This document shows positions 56,532-64,000 of a stretch of DNA of 64,000 nucleotides, in pieces. How positions within the stretch are numbered: the stretch's first letter is position 1; each line of letters starts with the position of its first letter. Location: NCBI RefSeq assembly GCF_000190475.1, contig NZ_AEWH01000008.1, positions 1-64,000 on the forward strand. The letters are read 5' to 3'. Made by a program: the position numbers and the translations under genes. The DNA comes from Ornithinibacillus scapharcae TW25 (lineage in GTDB: Bacteria; Bacillota; Bacilli; Bacillales; Amphibacillaceae). The notes beneath the pieces are model-generated. The model was given only the letters and a program-made list of their open reading frames with translations. It did not search any database and was not told the origin of the DNA.

Positions 56532-57182
56532 CTATGAAATTTGATTTAGCGCTTTTTCAATTGTGCATTCACCTGACATTAAGTGAATCGTCTTTCTGTA
56601 TGTGTTCTCTTTATCCAAAGCCGCTACAACTGTTCTTGCAACATCCTCTCTAGAAATCGAGGTTTTCTTGATATTATTATTCACATCAATTTTTCCTGTA
56701 CCTGGTTCATTAAGCAAAAGACCTGGTCCGAAAATAGTATAGTTTAAACTGCTCTCCCTTAGCATACGATCCGCATAATGCTTGGCAACCATATATGGCT
56801 TAATCGGGCTATCCTTCCAAGATTCTCGATCTTCGGCTTTGAAAGCACTTACCATGAGATAACGATTAGCACCAACCTTCTCAGCTGCTTCCATCGATTT
56901 TACTGCACCATCTAAATCAACTAATAATGTTTTATCTGGACCAGTTTTCCCACCAGAACCCGCTGTGAATATAACAGCATCAGAACCCTTCATCACCTCT
57001 GCAAGCTCATCCACATTAGCTTCAAGGTCTGCAACCACTGCCTTAACCCCTGATTCCTTCAATTGTGCCGCCTGCTCCACACTACGGACCATCGCTGTTA
57101 GCTCATGTTTTTCACTTTCCTGCAAGAGGTTGACCATATGCTTCCCAACTTGACCATTCCCACCAATTAAGAATACTTTCAT
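56532..57182 (-). CDS. Atypical SDR family NAD(P)-binding oxidoreductase (YhfK-like)
   Basis: 216 residues: Rossmann motif FLIGGNGQVGKHMV, VIFTAGSGG, LMVSAFKAEDRE and the substrate-side YMVAKHYADRML. Fits the atypical SDR5 group (YhfK/YwnB type) of unknown physiological substrate. ATG 57182 is 7 bases after AAGGAG. Confidence 0.88.
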   Translation of the reverse strand: MKVFLIGGNGQVGKHMVNLLQESEKHELTAMVRSVEQAAQLKESGVKAVVADLEANVDELAEVMKGSDAVIFTAGSGGKTGPDKTLLVDLDGAVKSMEAAEKVGANRYLMVSAFKAEDRESWKDSPIKPYMVAKHYADRMLRESSLNYTIFGPGLLLNEPGTGKIDVNNNIKKTSISREDVARTVVAALDKENTYRKTIHLMSGECTIEKALNQIS

Positions 57183-57338
57183 ATCCATACTCCTTTCTAA
57201 TTCCTAATTATATTGTTTCAAATACTTATATATTTATCAAAGAAGTTGTTTATGTACAGATATAGGTGGTTGATCATAGATAAGATCGTTCCTGTGAGGC
57301 GGATTAACGTCGCTTGCTGGATACGGTGTGCACGGTGT

Positions 57339-57540
57339 AATTCTCACGCGGCTCTTAAGCTTTCTCGCGACAGTTTACTAAAATCTTGCGCGGCATCCTG
57401 GTATTCCTACGCCAGAATATAACTTTCGCGCGAGATCATGATAACCTGCGTGACTATTCTAAATCAGACGCGGCTTTCATTAACTCTCGCTCATCTTCCT
57501 GATCTCTCGCGTTACTATTGCTTCCCAACGCGCGACCCGA
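57339..57540. repeat. Degenerate tandem repeat with CG cores about every 20 bases
   Basis: Ten short CG-rich cores (CGCG or a one-base variant) begin near 57347, 57366, 57389, 57410, 57427, 57449, 57469, 57488, 57508 and 57529. Most are preceded by TCT or TTC (TCTCGCG, TTTCGCGCG). The stretch lies in a 470-base gap between SDR and PrsW genes and is visibly richer in CG than all around it. No convincing gene lies in it. Confidence 0.6.
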
Positions 57541-57659
57541 CTCCATGGCAAATGACTTCCAACCAATCAAACACTTCTACCATAAAATTACCTTCTCCCC
57601 CTGCTCATCATAGTGTATGATTATAGGTATAATATCCTACTTTACTTGGAGGGGACATC

Positions 57660-58814
57660 ATGTTTTGTTCGGAATGTGGTACACAGCTTGTCCATGGAAG
57701 TAACTTCTGTTCTTCTTGTGGTGCAAAGGTACGTATACAAGCTGAAGAATCCAATCAACAAGAACCAGTAAGTGAAAGAAAACAATCACCGAAGAGCATT
57801 CAAGATTCTGTAAAAGATACCTTCCTAAACGCCACTGGGAAAGTTAATGCGATGCTTGGGGAACAAGGGAATATTGATTTAAATTTACGAGATTTGTTTT
57901 CTACTGTATTTAGAAAGCATTCGAAAGATGAAGGTGAAGCTATTTTTATTTCAGGTACCAAAACGACTACACCAGAGGAGAAAGATATTTCGACCTCTTG
58001 GCCGAAGCCCTGGTTATTCTCCCGTGTATTTTTACTGCTTGCAATAACCTATATACTTTTATATATCTCGACTTTTTCTTTTCAAAATAGTAACGCATTA
58101 CCTGGACTGATTATTATCGGGGCCTTTGCAGTGCCTTTTTCTCTATTAATCTTCTTCTGGGAATCTAATGCCCCTAGAAATATCAGTTTCTATGAGATTG
58201 CTAAGATGTTATTTGTTGGTGGGGCTGCGTCTTTAGTAGTCACGCTTCTTCTCTTTTCATTCCTGCCTGTCGGAGAATTAGATTATATGGGGGCCATTAT
58301 TGTCGGTGTTGTCGAAGAGGTTGGAAAATTAATTATCATTGTTTACTTTATTAAACAATTAAATCCAAAGTTTATTTTAAATGGACTTCTAATCGGAGCT
58401 GCTATCGGGGCTGGATTTGCTGCTTTTGAATCTGCCGGGTATGCGCTTCGCTTTGGAATGATGTTTGGGGACGGGACCATGTTGCAAGTTATTTTCCAGC
58501 GCGCATGGACTGGGATTGGTACACATGTTGTCTGGGCTGCCATTTCGGGTGCTGCATTAGTTTATGTGAAGGAAAGCAACCCATTAAAGGCAGATCATCT
58601 AAGAGACATGAAGTTTCTTAAGCTATTTGCTGTCCCGGTGATTCTACATTCTATATGGGATATGCCATTATACTTTTTACAAAAGTTCAACTTCCTATAT
58701 ATCTTACTAATTGTTATTGCCTGGATATTTATATTTACCATGATGAATGCAGGTCTTAAACAAATTGCGCGTTTGAATACGCAGGTTAGAGAAGAAATGA
58801 CTAGCGTTTCGTAA
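57660..58814 (+). CDS. PrsW family intramembrane metalloprotease with N-terminal zinc ribbon
   Basis: 384 residues. Residues 1-22 form a zinc ribbon (MFCSECGTQL, FCSSCGAKV). A linker to about 120 is followed by about nine helices of the PrsW domain, with EEVGK, FAAFESAGYA, IGTHVVWA and LHSIWD as candidate zinc-site motifs. PrsW of B. subtilis (about 218 residues) cleaves the anti-sigma factor RsiW; here no sigma factor gene is near, so the target is unknown. GGAGG precedes ATG 57660. Confidence 0.85.
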   Translation: MFCSECGTQLVHGSNFCSSCGAKVRIQAEESNQQEPVSERKQSPKSIQDSVKDTFLNATGKVNAMLGEQGNIDLNLRDLFSTVFRKHSKDEGEAIFISGTKTTTPEEKDISTSWPKPWLFSRVFLLLAITYILLYISTFSFQNSNALPGLIIIGAFAVPFSLLIFFWESNAPRNISFYEIAKMLFVGGAASLVVTLLLFSFLPVGELDYMGAIIVGVVEEVGKLIIIVYFIKQLNPKFILNGLLIGAAIGAGFAAFESAGYALRFGMMFGDGTMLQVIFQRAWTGIGTHVVWAAISGAALVYVKESNPLKADHLRDMKFLKLFAVPVILHSIWDMPLYFLQKFNFLYILLIVIAWIFIFTMMNAGLKQIARLNTQVREEMTSVS

Positions 58815-58818
58815 AGAA

Positions 58819-58851
58819 AAATGGGATTGCTAAACGAATGCAATCCCATTT
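58819..58851. terminator. Bidirectional terminator between PrsW and DinB genes
   Basis: AAATGGGATTGC and GCAATCCCATTT, a perfect 12-bp stem with A/T-rich flanks. Confidence 0.9.
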
Positions 58852-58855
58852 CTTT

Positions 58856-59347
58856 CTATAGCATTTCTCTAATTTGTTCTATATGACGTTGTTCATGTAA
58901 AGGTGCAGCTTCAATCCATTGATCCAATGGTAATTGTCCGAACGCTGGATGAATAACGGCCCTCTCTTTTAACATTGCTGGAGATTCAATAGAGTCAATA
59001 AGTTCTAGTAGTTCCTTTCTAGATTTATAAAGCATCGAAATGATTTCCTTTACTTCAAAGGCTTCATCTGATGGGATTACAACCTTTGGTGCTGAGAACT
59101 TTTTTGAACGATCGAGTATATGTATAATGTTCTTTCGTTCTGTACTCATTTCCTCATCTTCTTTTAAACCCCATTTAACTGCCTTTACGGTTGCTAGCTC
59201 TACAAGTACCAGATGATGACAAATTTGTGCAATGCTCCACCTATCACTTGCAGGCTTCTTATGAAACACCTCGAAGCTTAATGGTTCAATTAGTTCCAAT
59301 AGTCTATTACGTGTTTCTACCATCGAGCTGGTTATGATACTACTCAT
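58856..59347 (-). CDS. DinB family protein
   Basis: 163 residues in a four-helix bundle. Metal-ligand histidines are seen in QICHHLVLVE and LHEQRHIEQI. Such proteins are linked to thiol-dependent detoxification or damage response; exact role unknown. Confidence 0.82.
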   Translation of the reverse strand: MSSIITSSMVETRNRLLELIEPLSFEVFHKKPASDRWSIAQICHHLVLVELATVKAVKWGLKEDEEMSTERKNIIHILDRSKKFSAPKVVIPSDEAFEVKEIISMLYKSRKELLELIDSIESPAMLKERAVIHPAFGQLPLDQWIEAAPLHEQRHIEQIREML

Positions 59348-59584
59348 TAAACAATCCCCCTTTATTTATACAATATGTATATGCAAGGATGTCTTTTGGA
59401 AAAACTCGCTCTCACTTTCCTTGATAAAAAATATTTGGCACTAGAATCTTGTCTAACTTTCCACCAGCATAAATCATCTCCCACAGACATTATACCATTT
59501 ATATCCAATTTTAAGTGACCAACATGAAAAAGCTCGTCTTAATTGTCCATCAAATGCATAAATTGTTTTTGAGGTGAAAACAAA

Positions 59585-60748
59585 ATGTATAAATTACACA
59601 TCTTCATAATCATGTTTTTCATGGGACTTGTCATGAGTATCCAAGGTCCAATCTTCGCACCATACGCATCCTCGCTAGGTGCAACTAGTGTATTTATTGG
59701 GATAATGTTGAGTATTGCGTCATTTGCCAATCTAACTGGAAACCTAATTGCCGGTCCTTTATCTGATCGTTTTGGGAAAAAGGGGTTTATTATTGTATCG
59801 TTTTTCTTATCCGGATCACTGTTTATACTGCATGGTCTCGCATCTAGCGCTATGAACTTATTAGTGTTAAGAACGATTAATGGGCTATCGTTAGCATTTT
59901 TACTCCCTTCCGCATTAGCATTACTGTCTGGGTACGCTAATAACAGTCGTCAACAAGGAAAGAACATGGCTATTAATGCCATATTAGCTACAACCGCTGC
60001 CATCATCGCTCCTATTGTCGGGGGGCAGTTAGGTGCGACAATCGGCTATGCCAACACCTATTTTGTCATTGGATCCTTACTATTTCTCATTGCAATCTAT
60101 GCAAGTTACTTCTTAAAAGAAAGACAAGGGATTATCGTAGTTTCTAAGCAAAAGCAGAACCAAATAAATATTCGAAAGGCAATAACTTTACCAAACTTAA
60201 AGATTGTTTTTCTTTCCGCCTTTGCGGTTATGTATATCCACGGTGTAGTTATTTATGAGGTACCATATTTAACGGTTGAACAAGGGCTTTCTACAGCAAC
60301 GACTGGTATTCTCTTCAGCTTTATGGGGATAGGTACATTGTTATCGTCTTCCCTATTTTTCATCAACCGTTTTAGTCCTGTTAAGCGAATGATGTTTGGC
60401 CTGTTTGGTATGGCGATTAGTATGTTTCTAATCTTTAGTACCCTTCTAGCCTTAACTGCTTCTATGCTATTATTAGGTTTCTTTTTCGGTATTATGATGC
60501 CTGCCATGGCAACAGCTGTAACAGATGCTGTTTCCTCAGACGGGCATGGACGTGCCTTTGGTCTTTTGTCTGCGGCAAATTCAGTAGGGATTATTACAAG
60601 CTCATTCCTCACAGGGGTAATTCGTGACATCGTATCTCCTTACTTTGTAGCATTCTTGGTTGGAATGATTGTACTAACCTATATGGGTTATACAAAGTTA
60701 CAATTAGATGTAAAAGCTTCGCCATCAAAACTTGTAGAACGGTATTGA
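59585..60748 (+). CDS. MFS transporter
   Basis: 387 residues with 12 membrane segments; motif A GPLSDRFGKKGF after helix 2, LRTINGLSLAFLLPSALALL in helix 4. Drug-efflux-like branch; substrate unknown. GAGGTG precedes ATG 59585. Confidence 0.9.
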   Translation: MYKLHIFIIMFFMGLVMSIQGPIFAPYASSLGATSVFIGIMLSIASFANLTGNLIAGPLSDRFGKKGFIIVSFFLSGSLFILHGLASSAMNLLVLRTINGLSLAFLLPSALALLSGYANNSRQQGKNMAINAILATTAAIIAPIVGGQLGATIGYANTYFVIGSLLFLIAIYASYFLKERQGIIVVSKQKQNQINIRKAITLPNLKIVFLSAFAVMYIHGVVIYEVPYLTVEQGLSTATTGILFSFMGIGTLLSSSLFFINRFSPVKRMMFGLFGMAISMFLIFSTLLALTASMLLLGFFFGIMMPAMATAVTDAVSSDGHGRAFGLLSAANSVGIITSSFLTGVIRDIVSPYFVAFLVGMIVLTYMGYTKLQLDVKASPSKLVERY

Positions 60749-60769
60749 TTCCCCATTGAAACCCATTAG

Positions 60770-60805
60770 AAAAACCGAACTACCTTCTAGAATAGTTCGG
60801 TTTTT
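60770..60805. terminator. Bidirectional terminator after MFS gene
   Basis: AAAAACCGAACTA and TAGTTCGGTTTTT, a perfect 13-bp stem. Confidence 0.92.
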
Positions 60806-60810
60806 CTAAG

Positions 60811-61325
60811 TTAAGACTTAGCGCTATCCCATTTACCACTTCTAAACTTTTCCACCAAATACTGTAGCCCATAAAGTAAATATGCCTTGTAGTGTATGTA
60901 TAGGAAAAATTGAGGTTTGTTAAGATTTTTTAAGCGAATAATCTTTATCTTTTTTAAGATACTCATAATCGGCCATGTAAATAAGGCATCAAAGATGACA
61001 TTTAGTAATACAAACAATTTAAAATTACCAAATGAAAATTTGAGAAGCCACATCGATAAAGGTGCGTATGGACCTATTGAGAAAGGTAATTCATCCTTTA
61101 GGAAATTGCGCGGCTTGGAGTAAAATGCCCACCATTTTTCTTTTTTCCATACATATGATTAATAATCTCAAATACTACGATAAATATTCCAGCAACTGAG
61201 TAACGTTTTATATTTTTCTTTCCTAATAGCATTAAAGTTAGCCATGGTATAACAATAATAATGATATTGAAAATCATATGTCTTTGAAGCTTTGAAAGCG
61301 CCAATTTGTTCACCTTACCTTCCAT
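60811..61325 (-). pseudogene. Membrane protein gene split at a homopolymer
   Basis: The first frame (61325 to 61098: MEGKVNKLALSKLQRH..., two hydrophobic segments) ends at TAA. From about 61146 the -1 frame reads WWAFYSKPRNFLKDELPF, SIGPYAPLSMWLLKFSFGNF and on to 60811. One more A in the minus-strand run of six (61141-61146) would give one protein of about 171 residues with four membrane segments. It resembles a Bacillaceae family of small membrane proteins of unknown function. Confidence 0.72.
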
Positions 61326-61356
61326 AAACTCTTTCTTATAGTCCCCAAAACCAATA

Positions 61357-61385
61357 AAAAAACCCTAAATCTAATTAGGGTTTTT
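61357..61385. terminator. Terminator of the PadR gene
   Basis: AAAACCCTAA and TTAGGGTTTT form a 10-bp stem; on the minus strand it follows the PadR stop and is followed by T residues. Confidence 0.85.
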
Positions 61386-61389
61386 CCAG

Positions 61390-61887
61390 TTAAACCTCCG
61401 CAATCATGTCCAACCATTTGATATCTGCATCCAGATGAAGAAGGGCACCTTCTATTAACATTTTCATGGTCTCATTTTCTTTGCCGGATAATTGCTTTTT
61501 TAAGTGTGTTAAATGAAGGATATCTCTAATCATCGTTTCTTTCTGATTTTTAATCATGCTTTGTCTATTTTCATAGGAAACTTGATTCGCACAAAGAAAC
61601 TTAAAGTAAAACTCATCCTTAAATAAGGACCTCCCAACCGGTTCTTCTAACCAACTCCATAATTCTTCTTTCCCTGCATTCGTAATCGTATAAAGCTTGC
61701 GATCTTTCTTGTCATGACCTGGTGTCTCAACGAGCTCATCTCGTTCCAGTCGATCTAATGTTGTATATACTTGGCCTGCATTTAGTGGCCACATTCCTTG
61801 TACCATTTCCTCGAATCCAGTTTTCAACTCATAACCGTGTCTTGGTTTTTCGTATAATAGGGCGAGTAATGAATGTTTTACTGACAT
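61390..61887 (-). CDS. PadR family transcriptional regulator
   Basis: 165 residues: N-terminal winged helix (MSVKHSLLALLYEKPRHGYEL, GQVYTTLDRLERDELVE) and C-terminal Vir_C-like dimer helices. PadR regulators next to FtsX-type ABC permeases usually repress them and respond to membrane-active compounds. GGTGGG precedes ATG 61887. It starts 12 bases after the permease stop. Confidence 0.9.
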   Translation of the reverse strand: MSVKHSLLALLYEKPRHGYELKTGFEEMVQGMWPLNAGQVYTTLDRLERDELVETPGHDKKDRKLYTITNAGKEELWSWLEEPVGRSLFKDEFYFKFLCANQVSYENRQSMIKNQKETMIRDILHLTHLKKQLSGKENETMKMLIEGALLHLDADIKWLDMIAEV

Positions 61888-61899
61888 GATGATTCCCAC

Positions 61900-64000
61900 C
61901 TATTCATAATTGATCGCTTCTTTAATTGGTATTCGAGATGCAGAATTGCTAGGTAACCATGAGGCCAGCAGTGTAAATATTATGCCACCTATTATAGCTA
62001 ATAGTAAACTAAACCATGGAACAGAAAAATCTAGGAACGCTGGCGCATCGTTCGAAACTGAATTTAAGTAAATCACTAAGATACCATACAACGTACCAAC
62101 AATTACACCGGTAATACCAATAAGCAATCCTTCTGCTATAATCATAAGTCTCACCTGTGACTTTGTAAAACCAAGTGCTCTCATTGTCCCAAGCTCTTTT
62201 ATCCGTTCAAGTGTGTTCATGAATAGCGTATTACTAATACCAATTGCGGAAATGGCTATAACGAGTATAAGTAAGCCATTCATTAAATCACTCATTCCTG
62301 TGATGCCACTTTTCGCTTGTTCAATTGAAACTGGCATACTTTCTACATTTGAAATAGTTCCTCCAGATGCAGCCCAAATAGAAGACAACACAACTGGCGC
62401 CATCTCTTCTTCCACAACATTGATTATTAACTGGTTATCTGTGTGCCAGTTATAGAAATCTCTTATGACATGTTCTTCAGCGAAGCCGACATAGCCTGAA
62501 TAATGCGATGTTTGAACAGACCCTTTAATAAAGAAATCTTTTTCTCCTGCGGGAGTATTAAACGTAAATGGTTTTCCCACTTCTGCCCCCATCTCTATAA
62601 GGGCACGTTCTCCTACATAAATAGCAGGCAGTTCACTCTCCTTATCACTATCTTCCAGCACGTCAAACATTTCAGCATGATGTATATCGGAATAGGATAT
62701 TACCGAAAATTCTCTTAACTCATCGGATGGAGTATTCCAGGTTATATTTGGTACTTCCGCATACGCTTTTACTTTCTCTACCCCTTCTATTGCATTAACT
62801 TCTGCTATTTCATTCTCTGTCCAAGCTGTTTCCTTTTGGACAATGATATCTCCACCAAAGGTTGCTCTTATGTCCTCTTCCATTCCTTTAGGCATCGATT
62901 CCAATGCTGCACTCATAAATAATGCTAAACTAACTCCGATTGCAAGCATTGCTGCGGTATTAGCATTTCTTCCTTTAAATTGATTCATGGAACGTATCGC
63001 TTGTTTACCCGAAAATCTAAATATCAAGATTAAAATCGGACTTATGAAGAACTGAAGAAGCTTTACCCATAATGGGAATAACAGAACGAGCCCAACAAAT
63101 AAGAATAGGAAGGCCCATATATTATCAACTAAACCAATGGCTGTGCTAATAACACCAAGTGCATATCTTACTAACATCAGTCTAGTCGTTCTCTTAGCTG
63201 TATTATTTCTTCCAAACATGGCATCTAATATTGGTGTATTTCCAGCCTTATATAATGGTAATGCCGCCGCTGCAAATGGAAAGACGAATCCAATAATAGT
63301 GGATGTGATAATTGGTGTAACAAGTTCTACCTCATAATTAATGTCTTGGGTTATGATAGCACTAATGAGAATATCTTGGACAACAAAACCTAAGCATATT
63401 CCAACAGCTAATCCTAGGATGGTTCCAATTACCGAGAGAATCGCGGTTTCCTTTGCTACTAAACTCATTACATTTGCCTTTGTATAGCCGAGACTTTTCA
63501 TAATAGCAATCTCATTTTTACGTTCTACAATACTAGTATTTATCATATTGAACGCGATAAAGCCACTAATAAAAATGGCCAAGATGGCAATAAGGTCAAA
63601 GACATAATACATCCCATCAACATCATTATATTGCTGCATATCGACAACAATTGGTTGAACAAAAAGGTTCGTTTCATCCAGTTCTGATTGATAGGCATCA
63701 AGCAGTTCTGGAGAATTGAAATCCGAATCGACCTTAAAGCGATATTCAGAGATTTGATTTTCCATTCCAGTCCATTCTTGAAGTGTTTTCAGTGGTACCA
63801 TTACTCGGAAATCCCGGAGCATGGCTGTTTCCATGTCTTTTGGACTATTTAACATAGCACCTTCCGCTACTATCGCTGTAATCTCTATGCTTCCCATGTC
63901 CTGAAAGGAAACCGAATCTCCTATATCTTTATTCCAAAGCTTAGCCGTATTCTCTGTAATAACCAGACCTTCTTTTTTGATATCCCCCTTCATAACAGGC
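61900..64000 (-). CDS. FtsX-type ABC transporter permease (5' end outside window)
   Basis: At least 697 residues, partial. It has MacB-like extracytoplasmic domains and two FtsX domains (MINTSIVERKNEIAIMKSLGYTKANV in pieces; NTLERIKELGTMRALGFTKSQV), each with several helices. The first helix and some of the first extracytoplasmic domain are missing at the window edge, since the first residues seen already match the middle of such a domain. It probably has an ATPase partner beyond the window. Same strand as padR. Confidence 0.9.
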   Translation of the reverse strand, partial: PVMKGDIKKEGLVITENTAKLWNKDIGDSVSFQDMGSIEITAIVAEGAMLNSPKDMETAMLRDFRVMVPLKTLQEWTGMENQISEYRFKVDSDFNSPELLDAYQSELDETNLFVQPIVVDMQQYNDVDGMYYVFDLIAILAIFISGFIAFNMINTSIVERKNEIAIMKSLGYTKANVMSLVAKETAILSVIGTILGLAVGICLGFVVQDILISAIITQDINYEVELVTPIITSTIIGFVFPFAAAALPLYKAGNTPILDAMFGRNNTAKRTTRLMLVRYALGVISTAIGLVDNIWAFLFLFVGLVLLFPLWVKLLQFFISPILILIFRFSGKQAIRSMNQFKGRNANTAAMLAIGVSLALFMSAALESMPKGMEEDIRATFGGDIIVQKETAWTENEIAEVNAIEGVEKVKAYAEVPNITWNTPSDELREFSVISYSDIHHAEMFDVLEDSDKESELPAIYVGERALIEMGAEVGKPFTFNTPAGEKDFFIKGSVQTSHYSGYVGFAEEHVIRDFYNWHTDNQLIINVVEEEMAPVVLSSIWAASGGTISNVESMPVSIEQAKSGITGMSDLMNGLLILVIAISAIGISNTLFMNTLERIKELGTMRALGFTKSQVRLMIIAEGLLIGITGVIVGTLYGILVIYLNSVSNDAPAFLDFSVPWFSLLLAIIGGIIFTLLASWLPSNSASRIPIKEAINYE

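Noticed and set aside
57339-57540. CRISPR array
   Set aside because: Cores are only 4-7 bases, units are about 20 bases and degenerate, there is no constant repeat with distinct spacers, and no cas genes.
57213-57620. Two short + strand frames in the gap before the PrsW gene
   Set aside because: They cross the degenerate CG-rich repeat, have no ribosome sites and no protein-like features.
60253-60630. Open frame of 125 codons on the - strand
   Set aside because: Antisense to the MFS gene, which has correct helices and motif A; no ribosome site.

Overview
The window looks like chromosomal DNA from a low-GC, spore-forming member of the Bacillaceae, probably one of the halotolerant or alkaliphilic genera near Oceanobacillus, Ornithinibacillus or Virgibacillus. 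The reasons are strong AGGAGG-type ribosome sites, frequent TTG/GTG starts, CcpA (cre) boxes, a LicT/RAT antitermination switch, a SinR-type regulator with GTTCTYT boxes, an SspO-like spore protein, a YvrJ protein and a complete seven-gene Mrp Na+/H+ antiporter operon. Genus is inference; there is no rRNA here.

Layout. 0-1.1 kb: tRNA-Cys, a YvrJ protein and small genes, two of them apparently broken. 1.1-8.2 kb: beta-glucoside locus on the minus strand (LicT antiterminator, RAT/terminator leader, PTS permease split by a frameshift between EIIBC and EIIA, two tandem GH1 6-phospho-beta-glucosidases, a HAD phosphatase). 8.3-11.4 kb: small spore-type genes and an ABC transporter operon with LytTR and DUF3021 genes. 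11.5-22.7 kb: an unusual ATP sulfurylase-like protein, two DUF485/SSS symporter pairs, an MHYT-PAS-GGDEF-EAL c-di-GMP enzyme and a LytS/LytR two-component pair in one operon with the second symporter. 22.9-25.5 kb: lipoprotein, two VOC proteins, TetR, DoxX. 25.6-35.3 kb: a ten-gene exopolysaccharide (EPS) operon read from about 35.23 kb down to 25.65 kb. Its first gene is a glycosyltransferase and its last is a SinR-like repressor; the promoter carries several SinR boxes and the leader carries a candidate EAR antitermination RNA. 35.4-41 kb: small metabolic and membrane genes, several frameshifted or truncated, a lone recombinase with altered catalytic residues, and a KdpD-type universal stress protein. 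41.3-47.1 kb: mrpABCDEFG. 47.1-52.5 kb: MscS-like channel and a lipoprotein plus two-permease ABC operon. 52.7-64 kb: TetR, FMN reductase, DsbA-family protein, CueP, metallophosphoesterase, SDR, PrsW protease, DinB, MFS, PadR and an FtsX-type permease cut by the window end.

Four things stand out. (1) The EPS operon appears self-regulating: SinR boxes at its promoter, a candidate EAR leader, and its own SinR homologue as the last, overlapping cistron; it lacks a canonical initiating sugar-phosphate transferase and carries a CDP-alcohol phosphotransferase with a changed catalytic Asp. (2) At least six genes are broken by single-base shifts, four at A/T homopolymers. Either the assembly has indel errors or tract-length variation is real; one of them (the bgl PTS) sits exactly on a canonical A AAA AAG -1 slippery heptamer. 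(3) A dispersed palindromic repeat with core GGGACAGGTCCCTTGTCCC occurs six times, always between genes. (4) A GC-rich patch near 57.35-57.54 kb has CG cores about every 20 bases.
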